NCBI RefSeq assembly: GCF_008630535.1 | Contig: NZ_VWPH01000004.1 | Coordinates: 484,115 to 548,114 of the forward strand | DNA from: Saccharopolyspora hirsuta | GTDB taxonomy: Bacteria > Actinomycetota > Actinomycetes > Mycobacteriales > Pseudonocardiaceae | Direction: 5' to 3' | Length of the DNA: 64,000 bases | In this document: positions 16,270 through 24,890 of the stretch, piece by piece | How the letters are laid out: every line of letters begins with the position of its first letter | Numbering within the stretch: position 1 is the first letter of the stretch | Made by a program: the position numbers and the translations under genes | The notes under the pieces: model-generated | Told to the model about the DNA's origin: nothing | Databases searched by the model: none | Seen by the model: only the letters and a program-made list of their open reading frames with translations

Positions 16270-18573
16270 TCACCAGACGTGGTCCCTGCCGTCCGCGGGT
16301 GATGGCGGGATCGGTGGGACGGTGGGCTTGGGGGTGAACGACAGCGTGTCGTGGTTGATCGGGAAGCTGGTGGGCGTGGTTCCGGTGGCGCGGCCGTAGG
16401 CGCACGCGACCGCTGCCATCGACGCGGCGACGCCGAGCTCTCCGGCACCGCCTGGTTCGTCGCCGGTGTTCGGCAGGATGACGATCTCCAGCTGGAGCGG
16501 GGTGTTCCACTGCCGGGTGTAGAAGTAGTTGTCCCAGCTGGCTTCGAGGAAGTGGCCGTCGCGCAGGTGCAGGCTGGAGGTCAGGGCGAGGGCGATGCCG
16601 TCGCAGATGCAGCCCATCACCTGCGCCTCGAGCCCGCGCGGGTTGACGGTGAGCCCCACGTCCACGGCGAAGACGGCTTTGGTGACCCGCGGCCCGGCAA
16701 CGCCGTCGCGGATGGGGCGGTTGACGGTCTCGGGGCGGCAGTCGAGCTCGACGAGACACGCGCTGACGGATTTGTACTCGGCGTGGAACGCGATGCCCTG
16801 GGCGACGCCCTCCGGCGCAGGTCTCCCCCACCCACCGACCTCGGCGACCTTGTCGAGCGCCGCGCGTGAGCGTTCGTCGCGGAGGAAGGCGCGCCGGAAC
16901 TCGTAGGGGTCGCGGGCCATCGCCGCGGCGAGCTGGTCGACGACGAGTTCGCGCGCGCACGTGACGTCCGGTGAGTAGACGTTGCGCATGCTGCCGGTGT
17001 TGAACCCCTCGTCGGTCTCGGCCTGGAGTCGGCTGTTCGCCCCGAAGTCGTAGGGCATCGCCTGGGACAGCTGGAAGAACGTCTCGGAGAAGCCGATGTC
17101 CCCCACCGGCAGCCGCGCGGCGGTGGCGGTGATGATCTCACCCAGTCCGTGGCCGAGGTCGGTGGCGACGCTCGTGTGCCGCTGGTCGTAGCTGAGCACG
17201 GTGCCGCCCGCGTGGGTGACGCGCACCCGCGAGGTCGCCATCGGATGAGTGCGGCCCTGGCGGGAGTCGTCGGCGCGATGCCACATCAGCTTGACGGGCT
17301 TGCCGAACTCCTGCGATGCCTCCGCTGCTTCCAGCGCGGCGTCGAAGAACAGCTTGCGCCCGAAGGAGCCGCCCCCCTCGGTGACGTGCACGGTGACCCG
17401 CGACAGCGGCAGGCCGAGCTTCGCGGCGATCGTCTGTTGCGCCACGATCGGCGATTTCAGCCCCGCCCAGATCTCGGCGCGGTCGGCCCGCACGTCGGCG
17501 ATCGCGCAGTTCGGTTCGAGCGCGCTGTTGCTGCGGAAGTAGAAGGTGAACGTGCCCTCGACCGAGCGTGTCAACGGGGGTCGGGGACCGAGCGGCAGCT
17601 CCGCAGCGCGCAGCTCGTCGAGCACCGTGGCGTCGGACTTGCCCGCCGCGGTGCCCGGTCGCCACGAGACCCGCAGCGCGCGCACGGCATCGATGCACTG
17701 GCCGAAGGTTCGGGCGCGCACTGCTACACCGGTCGAGATCACCGCGACATCGGTGACTCCCGGCATGGCGCGGACCTCGGGGAGGTTGGCCACCGAACCG
17801 ACCGTCCCGTTGATGGTCGGCGGGCGGCACACCATCGTCGGCAGCGCGTTCGGGACGTCGAGGTCGAGCGTGAACTTCTTCCGGCCGGTCACCGCGTCGA
17901 GCGCATCGATCCGGCTGTGCGGCTCGCCGATGACGGTGAACGACTCCCGCTGGCGCAGCTCCACCGCGACCGGCTCGACACGCGCGCTCGCGGCCTTCGC
18001 GGCGAGCGACCCGATGTCGAGGCTGCCGCGCCCGGGAGCGGACACGACCCCGTTCTCCAGCGTGAGCCGGGAGGTGGGGACGGCGAACTCGGCCGACGCC
18101 GCCTCCAGGAGCCTGTGCCGCGCGACGGCGGCGGCGACCCGGATCGGGGTGAAGGTCGCGATGGTGGTGTTGGACCCACCGGTGAGCTGGTTGAACACCA
18201 GCTCAGGACGGGCGTCGGCCAGTGCGATCCGCACCCGCTGCACCGGCACGCGCAGCTCCTCGGCGATCAGCATGGCCGTCGAGGTGGTGATGCCCTGCCC
18301 GACCTCGGCCCTCGGCAGCGCGAAGGACACCGTGCCCGCCGGACCGACTTCGACGGCGATCAGGTTCGACGTCGGCAGCGCCGCCGCGGTCATCATGTCG
18401 TTCAGGTCGACGATCTCGGTGATCTCCGGCGACGGCAGCTGGGCCGACTGCAACGACTCCGGCCGACCAGCTGCCGACCCCCAGCCGGTGTGCGCGGCGG
18501 CCACGAGGGTCGGGGCCGCCAGCACGTACCCGAGGAATCGCCGCCTGCCGATGGCGTCAACCACCCGGCTCAC
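16270..18573 (-). CDS. oxiB: Molybdenum aldehyde oxidase, molybdopterin large subunit, Tat-exported (OxiB-like)
   Basis: A 767-aa protein from the GTG at 18573, which overlaps the lcp stop (GTGA). The N-terminus has a twin-arginine signal (GRRRFLGYVLAAPTLVAAA). The isoquinoline oxidoreductase beta-type molybdopterin domain follows: VSFALPRAEVGQGITTSTAM, HVTEGGGSFGRKLFFDAA and the C-terminal GGAGELGVAASM with the catalytic Glu expected in molybdenum hydroxylases. There is no FAD subunit, as in other two-subunit exported enzymes, so electrons probably pass to the respiratory chain. It should oxidise isoprenoid aldehydes made by Lcp outside the membrane. Confidence 0.9.
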   Translation of the reverse strand: MSRVVDAIGRRRFLGYVLAAPTLVAAAHTGWGSAAGRPESLQSAQLPSPEITEIVDLNDMMTAAALPTSNLIAVEVGPAGTVSFALPRAEVGQGITTSTAMLIAEELRVPVQRVRIALADARPELVFNQLTGGSNTTIATFTPIRVAAAVARHRLLEAASAEFAVPTSRLTLENGVVSAPGRGSLDIGSLAAKAASARVEPVAVELRQRESFTVIGEPHSRIDALDAVTGRKKFTLDLDVPNALPTMVCRPPTINGTVGSVANLPEVRAMPGVTDVAVISTGVAVRARTFGQCIDAVRALRVSWRPGTAAGKSDATVLDELRAAELPLGPRPPLTRSVEGTFTFYFRSNSALEPNCAIADVRADRAEIWAGLKSPIVAQQTIAAKLGLPLSRVTVHVTEGGGSFGRKLFFDAALEAAEASQEFGKPVKLMWHRADDSRQGRTHPMATSRVRVTHAGGTVLSYDQRHTSVATDLGHGLGEIITATAARLPVGDIGFSETFFQLSQAMPYDFGANSRLQAETDEGFNTGSMRNVYSPDVTCARELVVDQLAAAMARDPYEFRRAFLRDERSRAALDKVAEVGGWGRPAPEGVAQGIAFHAEYKSVSACLVELDCRPETVNRPIRDGVAGPRVTKAVFAVDVGLTVNPRGLEAQVMGCICDGIALALTSSLHLRDGHFLEASWDNYFYTRQWNTPLQLEIVILPNTGDEPGGAGELGVAASMAAVACAYGRATGTTPTSFPINHDTLSFTPKPTVPPIPPSPADGRDHVW

Positions 18574-19802
18574 TCCGGACGGTTGTGCGTGGGGATCTCG
18601 ATCTTCGTCTCCTGCCCCTTGGTGAGGTAGAAGAAGATGTACTTCCGCAGCGCCTCGTCGATGGTCCAGGCTGCCTCGGGCACCATCGGCAGCGGGATGA
18701 GGCCCTCGCGGAACTTCACCAGCAGCGGCCACGCCTCCGGGATCACCCGGTCCCACACCGGCTCGCGCTGAATGCCGTCCCAGTCGGCAACCCGATCGCC
18801 GACCAGGTACCGCGCGAGCGCGTTGCACAGCGGTCGGCTGGTGCTCGCGGGACTGGTCTGCTCCGCCAGCTGGCCGAGCAGGACGTCCGTGAGCTTGACG
18901 CCCTCGGGCGTCGGCCCCGTGTTGCGGGCCAGGATCTGATCGGACTGGTGGTCGGCCGCAGCCCAGGTGGCGGGGATGTACTCGTCGGCGATGCCGAGCA
19001 TGTGCGCGGTCACCTGCCACACGTGCAGGTACGCCTCGGCTTCGGCGTCGGTGATCGGGACCTCCCACTCGCGCATCTTGCGCATCGCGAAGGTCGGCAG
19101 GGTGTGCCAGGTGACCAGCATGTCCTCCTGGCTGATGGGGATGTCCTCGTCAGCACCCGCCTTCCAGCGGGGTGACTGCGGCAGCAGGTGCCGCACCGCC
19201 GCGTGCACCAATCGGGTCTTCACGCACTCCACGATGCACGTGCCGTCGGGCCGGTAGGCGTTCAACGCACCGACGGCGAACCCGAACAGGCTCGTCTTGG
19301 CGACCCGGTCCTCCATGTCCGCGCCACCCGCCGAGTAGTACACCGACCGCGCTTCCTTGGGGATGGCGGTGGCCAGGATGCCACCGCCCGGCCCGTTGCA
19401 CAGGTTGAGGTAGATCCCGCGGCTCTTGTTGAACTCGGCGGCGCGTTCGAGCTTGTCGCGGTCCGCCCACGACGGCAGCTGGCGGGCGTGCTCGATGAAG
19501 TCCCGCAGGTCGGCGGGCAGACCTCCCGGCAGCGGCTGGTCGTTGCGCTCCCAGTTCCACAGCAGTTCGTTGACCTTCGGGACCGCGCCGCGCTCGAGCA
19601 GCGAGGCCAGCAGCGGGTCGGCTTCGGCGTCCCACACCCAGTGCGGGTCCGCACCGGCACCGGAGCCCGCCACCGATTCACCCGGCGACCAGCTCCACCC
19701 GACCAGGGACCGCGCCTGGGCCGGGGCGGCCGCGACCAGTGCGCCGAGCGCCGCCAGCCCTCCGCCCGATATCAACGCCTTGCGCCTGCTGAACTCAGCC
19801 AT
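18570..19802 (-). CDS. lcp: Latex clearing protein (rubber oxygenase), second copy
   Basis: A 410-aa DUF2236 protein with a Tat signal (SRRKALISGGGLAALGALVA; AQA-R cleavage near residue 30). It is a paralogue of the next gene upstream (44 bp apart). Residues essential in Lcp of Streptomyces K30 are all present with a +2 offset: Glu150 (IPKEAR), Arg166, Lys169 and Thr170 (DRVAKT) and the haem-ligand His200 (KTRLVHAAVR). It probably carries one b-type haem and cleaves poly(cis-1,4-isoprene) with O2 into keto-aldehyde oligomers outside the cell. The stop overlaps the oxiB start. DUF2236 alone would not prove the substrate; the residues and neighbours do most of the work. Confidence 0.9.
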   Translation of the reverse strand: MAEFSRRKALISGGGLAALGALVAAAPAQARSLVGWSWSPGESVAGSGAGADPHWVWDAEADPLLASLLERGAVPKVNELLWNWERNDQPLPGGLPADLRDFIEHARQLPSWADRDKLERAAEFNKSRGIYLNLCNGPGGGILATAIPKEARSVYYSAGGADMEDRVAKTSLFGFAVGALNAYRPDGTCIVECVKTRLVHAAVRHLLPQSPRWKAGADEDIPISQEDMLVTWHTLPTFAMRKMREWEVPITDAEAEAYLHVWQVTAHMLGIADEYIPATWAAADHQSDQILARNTGPTPEGVKLTDVLLGQLAEQTSPASTSRPLCNALARYLVGDRVADWDGIQREPVWDRVIPEAWPLLVKFREGLIPLPMVPEAAWTIDEALRKYIFFYLTKGQETKIEIPTHNRPE

Positions 19803-19846
19803 GCTCCGAACTCCTCCCCGGGGCTTAGACGTGGTGCGAACTGGTT

Positions 19847-21070
19847 TCAGGACGGACGGTTGACCTGCGGGATCTCGATGTTGATCGGCTGGCCCTCGGA
19901 CAGGTACACCAGGACCACCTTGCGCAGCACTTCCTCGAAGAGCCAGTACGTCTCGTCCGAGCCGGGGAAGTGCAGACCGACCTCGCGGGCGGCGATGAAG
20001 GGCCGCCAGAACGTCTGGAGCATCGGGTCGAAGACCGGCTCTCGCGGGATCTCCAGCCAGTCGGCGATCTGGTCGCCGAGCACGTAGCGCGTGAACGCAC
20101 CGAGCAGCGGCCTGCTGAGCACGCTGCCGTCGAGCTCCGCACCGAGCCCCAGCAGGATGTCCGCGAGGTCCTTGCCCTCGGGGGTCGGTTCCAGGATCGG
20201 GTGCAGGACCTGCTCGGCCTGCTTGTCGGCCTCGTTCCAGGAGGCGGGGATGTACTCGTCGGAGACGCCGAGCATGTGCGCGGTCACCTGCCACGAGTGC
20301 AGGTAGGCATCGGAGTCCTCGACGGGTATCGGCACTTCCCACTCGGTGAGCTTCTGCATCACCGTGGTCGCCAGGCTGTGCCAGGTGACCATGATGTCCG
20401 CCTGGCTGATGGGGATGTCCTCGGGCGCGGCCTGGTTCCACTGCGGCGACTGCGGCAGCAGGTGGCGCACCGCCGCGTGCACCAGCCGCGTCTTGACGCA
20501 GGTGACGGTCATTTCACCGTCGGGCGCATAAGCGTTGTGCGTACCGATGTCGTAGCCGAGCTTGGCGGTCTTGGCGATGCGGTCCTTCATGTTGGCGCCG
20601 CCGTAGGAGTAGTAGACCGCGCGCGCCTCCTTGGGGATGACCGTGCTCATCATGCCGCTGGCCATCGCGTAGAGCACGCCGAGGTAGAGCCCTCTTCTCC
20701 TGGTGAAGTCGAAGGATCGCGCCAACTTGCCGTGGTCGACCCACGGCGGCAGCTGACGCGCCCGCTCCACGAAGTCCCGCAAGTCCGCTGGCAGCTCACC
20801 CGGCAGCGGCTGGTCGTTCCTGGTCCAGGACCGCAGCAGTGCGTTGACCCTGGGGACATCTCCCCGGTCGAGCAACGAGGCGACCAGCTCGTCCGCTTCC
20901 GGGTCCCACACCCATCGCGGGTCCGCACCCGCCCCGGCGCCTGCCACCGAGCCCTGGGCCGACCACGTCCACAGTGGTCGCGCCTGCGCCGACGACGCCG
21001 CTCCCAACGCCCCGAGCGCTCCCAGCGCTCCACCGATCCTCAATGCATCACGCCTGCTGAGCTCCTCCAT
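19847..21070 (-). CDS. lcp: Latex clearing protein (rubber oxygenase), first copy
   Basis: A 407-aa protein from the ATG at 21070 with a strong AAGGAGGA site. The Tat signal is SRRDALRIGGALGALGALGA, with AQA-R cleavage near residue 30. Residue numbers coincide with those reported for Lcp of Streptomyces K30: Glu148 (IPKEAR), Arg164, Lys167 and Thr168 (DRIAKTAK) and the proximal haem ligand His198 (KTRLVHAAVRHLL). This makes a rubber oxygenase far more likely than a generic DUF2236 protein. It is the first gene of the lcp-lcp-oxiB-oxiA operon and is divergent from a TetR regulator. Confidence 0.93.
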   Translation of the reverse strand: MEELSRRDALRIGGALGALGALGAASSAQARPLWTWSAQGSVAGAGAGADPRWVWDPEADELVASLLDRGDVPRVNALLRSWTRNDQPLPGELPADLRDFVERARQLPPWVDHGKLARSFDFTRRRGLYLGVLYAMASGMMSTVIPKEARAVYYSYGGANMKDRIAKTAKLGYDIGTHNAYAPDGEMTVTCVKTRLVHAAVRHLLPQSPQWNQAAPEDIPISQADIMVTWHSLATTVMQKLTEWEVPIPVEDSDAYLHSWQVTAHMLGVSDEYIPASWNEADKQAEQVLHPILEPTPEGKDLADILLGLGAELDGSVLSRPLLGAFTRYVLGDQIADWLEIPREPVFDPMLQTFWRPFIAAREVGLHFPGSDETYWLFEEVLRKVVLVYLSEGQPINIEIPQVNRPS

Positions 21071-21103
21071 CGCCGGACTCCTCCTTGAGCTGGCGGCAGC
21101 ACG

Positions 21104-21140
21104 GTTGATACGTTGATACAGATCTTGCTTCCGCGTATCA
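21104..21140. promoter_or_regulatory. Candidate TetR (LcpR-like) operator
   Basis: Between lcp and the divergent tetR gene lie two direct copies of GTTGATAC (21104-21111 and 21112-21119) and an inverted CGTATCA (21134-21140) that pairs with TGATACG (21106-21112). No other clear dyad occurs in this 125-bp intergenic region. Confidence 0.5.
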
Positions 21141-21195
21141 TGAGAGCACATCGTGACGCGGAGCACCAGACCCTTCGGCGGAGGAGAGGCGATTC

Positions 21196-21879
21196 GTGGA
21201 TCCCGTACTGTCCAGCCTGATCACGTCCGGGGCGGACCGCTCGGAATCGTTGCTGGAACGCGCTTTCGCGGAGGCCGTCGAGCACGCCGAGAACAACGAC
21301 GAGACCACCGCGCGCGTGCTCGAGGCGGCCTACGAGCTGTTCCGCCGCATGGGCATCCGCCGTACGAGCATGGAGGACGTCGCCCGGCAGGCCGGGGTCT
21401 CGCGGATCACCGTGTACCGCCGGTTCACCACCAAGGACGCCCTGGTCGAGCAGGTGATCCGACGCGAATTCCGCCGGTACTTCGACCAGTTCCTGCTCGA
21501 CATCCGGGAAGCGCGGACCGTCGCCGACCGGGTGGAGATCGGCTTCGCCAGCTCGCTGCGGGCGATCCGGCAGAACCCGCTCATCGGCGGCCTGATGGTC
21601 GCCGAACCGGATCTCGTGGTGCCGTCGCTGGTCGGTGACGGCGGCAGGACCATGACCACGGTGAGCCGGTTCGTCGCCAGCCGACTGCGGCTGGAACAGC
21701 GCGCGGGGAACGTCGCCCACGACGTCGACGTCGAGCTGGTGGCCGAGATGATGGTCCGCGTCTCGACGTCGTTCCTCGTCACCCCGAGCAACCTCATCGA
21801 CCTCGACGACGACGAGCAGGTGCGCCGCATCGCCCGCCGGTTCCTCGTCCCCATGCTCGAACCTCCCGCGCCGCACTGA
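21196..21879 (+). CDS. TetR-family regulator, LcpR-like
   Basis: A 227-aa protein from the GTG at 21196 with GGAGGAGAGG upstream. The HTH lies after about 40 residues (ARVLEAAYELFRRMGIRRTS then MEDVARQAGVSRITVYRRF). It is divergent from lcp and leads an operon with fadD and the acyl-CoA dehydrogenase. TetR-type LcpR proteins are known to repress lcp genes in rubber-degrading Gordonia, and the position here is equivalent. The effector would be a rubber-derived oligo-isoprenoid or its CoA ester (inference). Confidence 0.9.
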   Translation: MDPVLSSLITSGADRSESLLERAFAEAVEHAENNDETTARVLEAAYELFRRMGIRRTSMEDVARQAGVSRITVYRRFTTKDALVEQVIRREFRRYFDQFLLDIREARTVADRVEIGFASSLRAIRQNPLIGGLMVAEPDLVVPSLVGDGGRTMTTVSRFVASRLRLEQRAGNVAHDVDVELVAEMMVRVSTSFLVTPSNLIDLDDDEQVRRIARRFLVPMLEPPAPH

Positions 21880-21910
21880 CCAACGCCGTTCGCGATGAAG
21901 GGAACAGGCC

Positions 21911-23734
21911 GTGTCCGCAGCACTCCAGGTGAGCCAGGCCGTCGAGGGCCGGACGATCCCCGGGCTCTTGCGCCGCAATGCCAGGTCCTTCCCCGACCAC
22001 CCCGCGCTGACCAGCGGGATCGACGCGGACGCGACCACTTGGACGTGGTCACGACTGCGGTCCGAGGTCGCCGCGCTCACCCGCGGCCTGTCGGAGCTCG
22101 GGCTCCGGCCGCGCGACCGCGTGCTGATCGCGATGTCGAGGCGCCCCGAGCACTGGGTCGTCGATCTGGCGGCGATCCACATCGGAGCACTGCCCTGCAC
22201 GGCCTACGACACGCTGAGCACCGAGCAGATCCGGTTCGTCGCCCAGCACAGCGCAGCCACCGTGATCGTCCTGGAAGGCCCCGAGCAGTGGCAACGGTGG
22301 CAGCCGGTGCTCGACGAACTTCCCGACCTGCGCGCCGTCATCGCGCTGGACCCCGACATCATGCCCGTCGGCGACCCGCGTTTCGCCAGCTACGCGGAGC
22401 TGCGCGGGGATGCGGTCCCCGAGAAGCCCAGCGCGGCGTTCGAGGCACTCACCTCGACGGCCGCACCGGACCAGCCGCTGACCGTCGTCTACACCTCGGG
22501 CACGAGCGGCGAGCCCAAGGGAGTGGTGCTGTCGAACCGCAACGTCATCCACGAATCGCTGATGCAGGACCACCTCGTCCCGGTTCCCGACCACCCCCGG
22601 TCGGTGGCGTACCTGCCGCTGGCGCACATCGCCGAGCGCGTGCTCGGCATCTACATGCCGATCTGCAACGCCGGGCACGTCACCATCTGCCCCGACCCCG
22701 CCCAGCTGCTGCCGACGCTGATCGCGGTGCGCCCCAACGGTTTCTTCGGCGTCCCCAGGGTGTGGGAGAAGCTGGCCGACGGGTTGCGGGCACGGCTGAG
22801 CGCGCTCAACGACGAGCAGGCGGCCGCGGTGACCGAAGCCCGCCATATCGCGCTGGAGGTGTTCCGGCTGCGGTCGGCGGGCGAGGAGGTGCCCGCTCAT
22901 CTCCGGCAACAACACGCCGAGCTCGACGAGACCGTCCTGAGACCGATCCGCGCCGCCATCGGGCTCGACGACTGCCACCGCCCCGTCAGCGGAGCAGCAC
23001 CGATCCCCACCGCCGTCCTCGAATTCCTGGCGAGCCTGGGACTCGTCGTCCACGAGGTGTGGGGCCTGAGCGAGACCACGGGCGCGGCCACGGTCAGCAC
23101 CCCGGACGCGTTCGCGCTCGGCACCGTCGGCCGCCCGGGACCTGGCATCGAGGTGTCGACCGCGGCCGACGGGGAACTGCTCGTCCGCGGCCCCGTGGTG
23201 TTCCCCGGTTACCTCCGCGCCGACGGCAGCATCCAGCGGTCGACCGACCAGGACGGCTGGTTCGCCACCGGCGACGTCGGCACCATCGACGAGCGCGGCA
23301 TGGTCACCATCACCGACCGCAAGAAGGAGATCATCATCACCGACGGCGGCAAGAACATCGCTCCGACCAAGATCGAGTCCTTGCTCCGGTCGCACCCGCT
23401 CGTCGGGCAGGCGGTCGCGATCGGCGACCGGCGCCGCTACGTCACCGCCCTGCTCGTGCTGGACGAAGAGGGCGCCCCCGCCTGGGCGCGGGCCAACGGC
23501 CTCGGCACGACAGACCTGGAGGAACTAGCGCGCCACCCCGAGGTGCGCACCGCGCTCGACGAAGCCGTCGCCGAGGCCAACTCCCAGCTCTCCCGCGTCG
23601 AGCAGGTCAAGGCGCACCGGGTCCTCGCCGGTCCGTGGACCGCCGAATCCGGCGAACTGACCCCGAAGCTCAGCCTGCGCCGCGCAGTCATCGACGAACG
23701 CCACGCCGCCACGATCGACTCGATGTACCAGTGA
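21911..23734 (+). CDS. fadD: Long-chain acyl-CoA synthetase (AMP-forming)
   Basis: A 607-aa ANL-superfamily ligase from the GTG at 21911. The P-loop YTSGTSGEPKG is at residues 194-204, EVWGLSETTGAATVS is motif A5, and GWFATGDVGTIDERG and TDRKKEIIITDGGKNIAP are the hinge and C-terminal motifs of the long-chain FAA1/bubblegum type. It activates a carboxylic acid to its acyl-CoA via an acyl-AMP. Placed after the LcpR-like gene and before an acyl-CoA dehydrogenase, it probably activates isoprenoid acids released by the Lcp/Oxi enzymes for beta-oxidation. Confidence 0.92.
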   Translation: MSAALQVSQAVEGRTIPGLLRRNARSFPDHPALTSGIDADATTWTWSRLRSEVAALTRGLSELGLRPRDRVLIAMSRRPEHWVVDLAAIHIGALPCTAYDTLSTEQIRFVAQHSAATVIVLEGPEQWQRWQPVLDELPDLRAVIALDPDIMPVGDPRFASYAELRGDAVPEKPSAAFEALTSTAAPDQPLTVVYTSGTSGEPKGVVLSNRNVIHESLMQDHLVPVPDHPRSVAYLPLAHIAERVLGIYMPICNAGHVTICPDPAQLLPTLIAVRPNGFFGVPRVWEKLADGLRARLSALNDEQAAAVTEARHIALEVFRLRSAGEEVPAHLRQQHAELDETVLRPIRAAIGLDDCHRPVSGAAPIPTAVLEFLASLGLVVHEVWGLSETTGAATVSTPDAFALGTVGRPGPGIEVSTAADGELLVRGPVVFPGYLRADGSIQRSTDQDGWFATGDVGTIDERGMVTITDRKKEIIITDGGKNIAPTKIESLLRSHPLVGQAVAIGDRRRYVTALLVLDEEGAPAWARANGLGTTDLEELARHPEVRTALDEAVAEANSQLSRVEQVKAHRVLAGPWTAESGELTPKLSLRRAVIDERHAATIDSMYQ

Positions 23735-23747
23735 GGAGACCCGTTCG

Positions 23748-24890
23748 ATGCCACGAGTTCTGACCGATGAACAACGCGACTTCGTCGCCGCGATCGGCGA
23801 GTTCTGCAAGCGCGAGTGCGGCACCAAGGAACAGCGCGACAAGCTCACCGCCAACGGCCAGGAGCAGCACAGCCGGGAGCTCTACGCCAAGATGGCCGAG
23901 CTGGGCTGGCTGGGCATCGGGATCCCCGAGGAGTACGGCGGGGCTGGCCGAGGCATGACCGACCTGTGCCTGTTCCTCGAGGAAACCTCCTACTGGCGAG
24001 CACCGATCAGCGGTTTCGCGACCACGATCATCGCCGCGGCCGCCTACGAGAAGTTCGCCACCGAGCAGCAGAAGCGCGTCGTGCTGGAAGGCGTCGTGGG
24101 CGGTCGGGTCGAGGCCATCTCGATGTCCGAACCCGGCGCCGGGTCGGACGTCGGCGCCCTGAGCTGCCGCGCCGACCGGACCGACGGCGGATACCTGATC
24201 AACGGGCAGAAGACCTGGTGCTCCAACGCCCACCTCGCCGACCACGTCCTGCTCATCGCCAGGTCCTCGCGCGAGGACTCCAAGCACCGGGGACTGACCC
24301 AGTTCATGGTGCCGACCAACGCCGACGGCCTGCAGATCAAGGGCATCGACACGATGGGCGGCCGCGAGGTCAACGACCTGTACTTCACCGACTGCTTCCT
24401 GCCGGACTCGGCGGTGGTCGGAACACCCGGCCAAGCGTGGACGCAGCTCATGACCGGGCTGAACCTGGAGCGGATGCTCCTCGCCGCCATGATGCTCGGA
24501 CTCGCCCGACGAGCCTTCGACGACACCCTCGACCACGTCAAGCAGCGCGAGCAGTTCGGCCGCCCGATCGGCTCGTTCCAGGCGCTCAAGCACCGCATCG
24601 CCGACATGGCCACCGAGCTCGAATGCGCCCGCCTGCTGCTCGACGACGTCGCCGCCACCATCGACGCCGCCCCCGACGAGGTCTTCGCCCGCGAAACCTC
24701 GATGGCCAAGCTCAAGTGCACCGAGCTGGCCAAGCACATCACCCTCGAAGGCATGCAGATGATGGGCGGCTACGGCTACGCGACCGAGTACGGCATGGAA
24801 TCACTGCACCGCGCCAGCATCGTCTCCACCGTCTACGGCGGCACCAGCGAGATCCAGCGCGACATCATCGGCAAGACCTACGGCCTCTGA
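23748..24890 (+). CDS. Acyl-CoA dehydrogenase
   Basis: A 380-aa protein from the ATG at 23748 with GAGGAG upstream, 13 bp after fadD. Family signatures are SMSEPGAGSDVGAL (flavin/acyl binding), KTWCSNAHLADH and REQFGRPIGSFQALKHRIADM. The position of the medium-chain catalytic Glu (YEGT) is Gly here (YGGTSEIQRD), while a Glu is kept in LNLERMLLA, where isovaleryl-CoA dehydrogenase has its base. That placement fits a branched acyl-CoA, consistent with isoprenoid acids. It probably starts beta-oxidation of rubber fragments. Its 3' end overlaps the convergent citryl-CoA lyase gene by 13 bp. Confidence 0.93.
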   Translation: MPRVLTDEQRDFVAAIGEFCKRECGTKEQRDKLTANGQEQHSRELYAKMAELGWLGIGIPEEYGGAGRGMTDLCLFLEETSYWRAPISGFATTIIAAAAYEKFATEQQKRVVLEGVVGGRVEAISMSEPGAGSDVGALSCRADRTDGGYLINGQKTWCSNAHLADHVLLIARSSREDSKHRGLTQFMVPTNADGLQIKGIDTMGGREVNDLYFTDCFLPDSAVVGTPGQAWTQLMTGLNLERMLLAAMMLGLARRAFDDTLDHVKQREQFGRPIGSFQALKHRIADMATELECARLLLDDVAATIDAAPDEVFARETSMAKLKCTELAKHITLEGMQMMGGYGYATEYGMESLHRASIVSTVYGGTSEIQRDIIGKTYGL

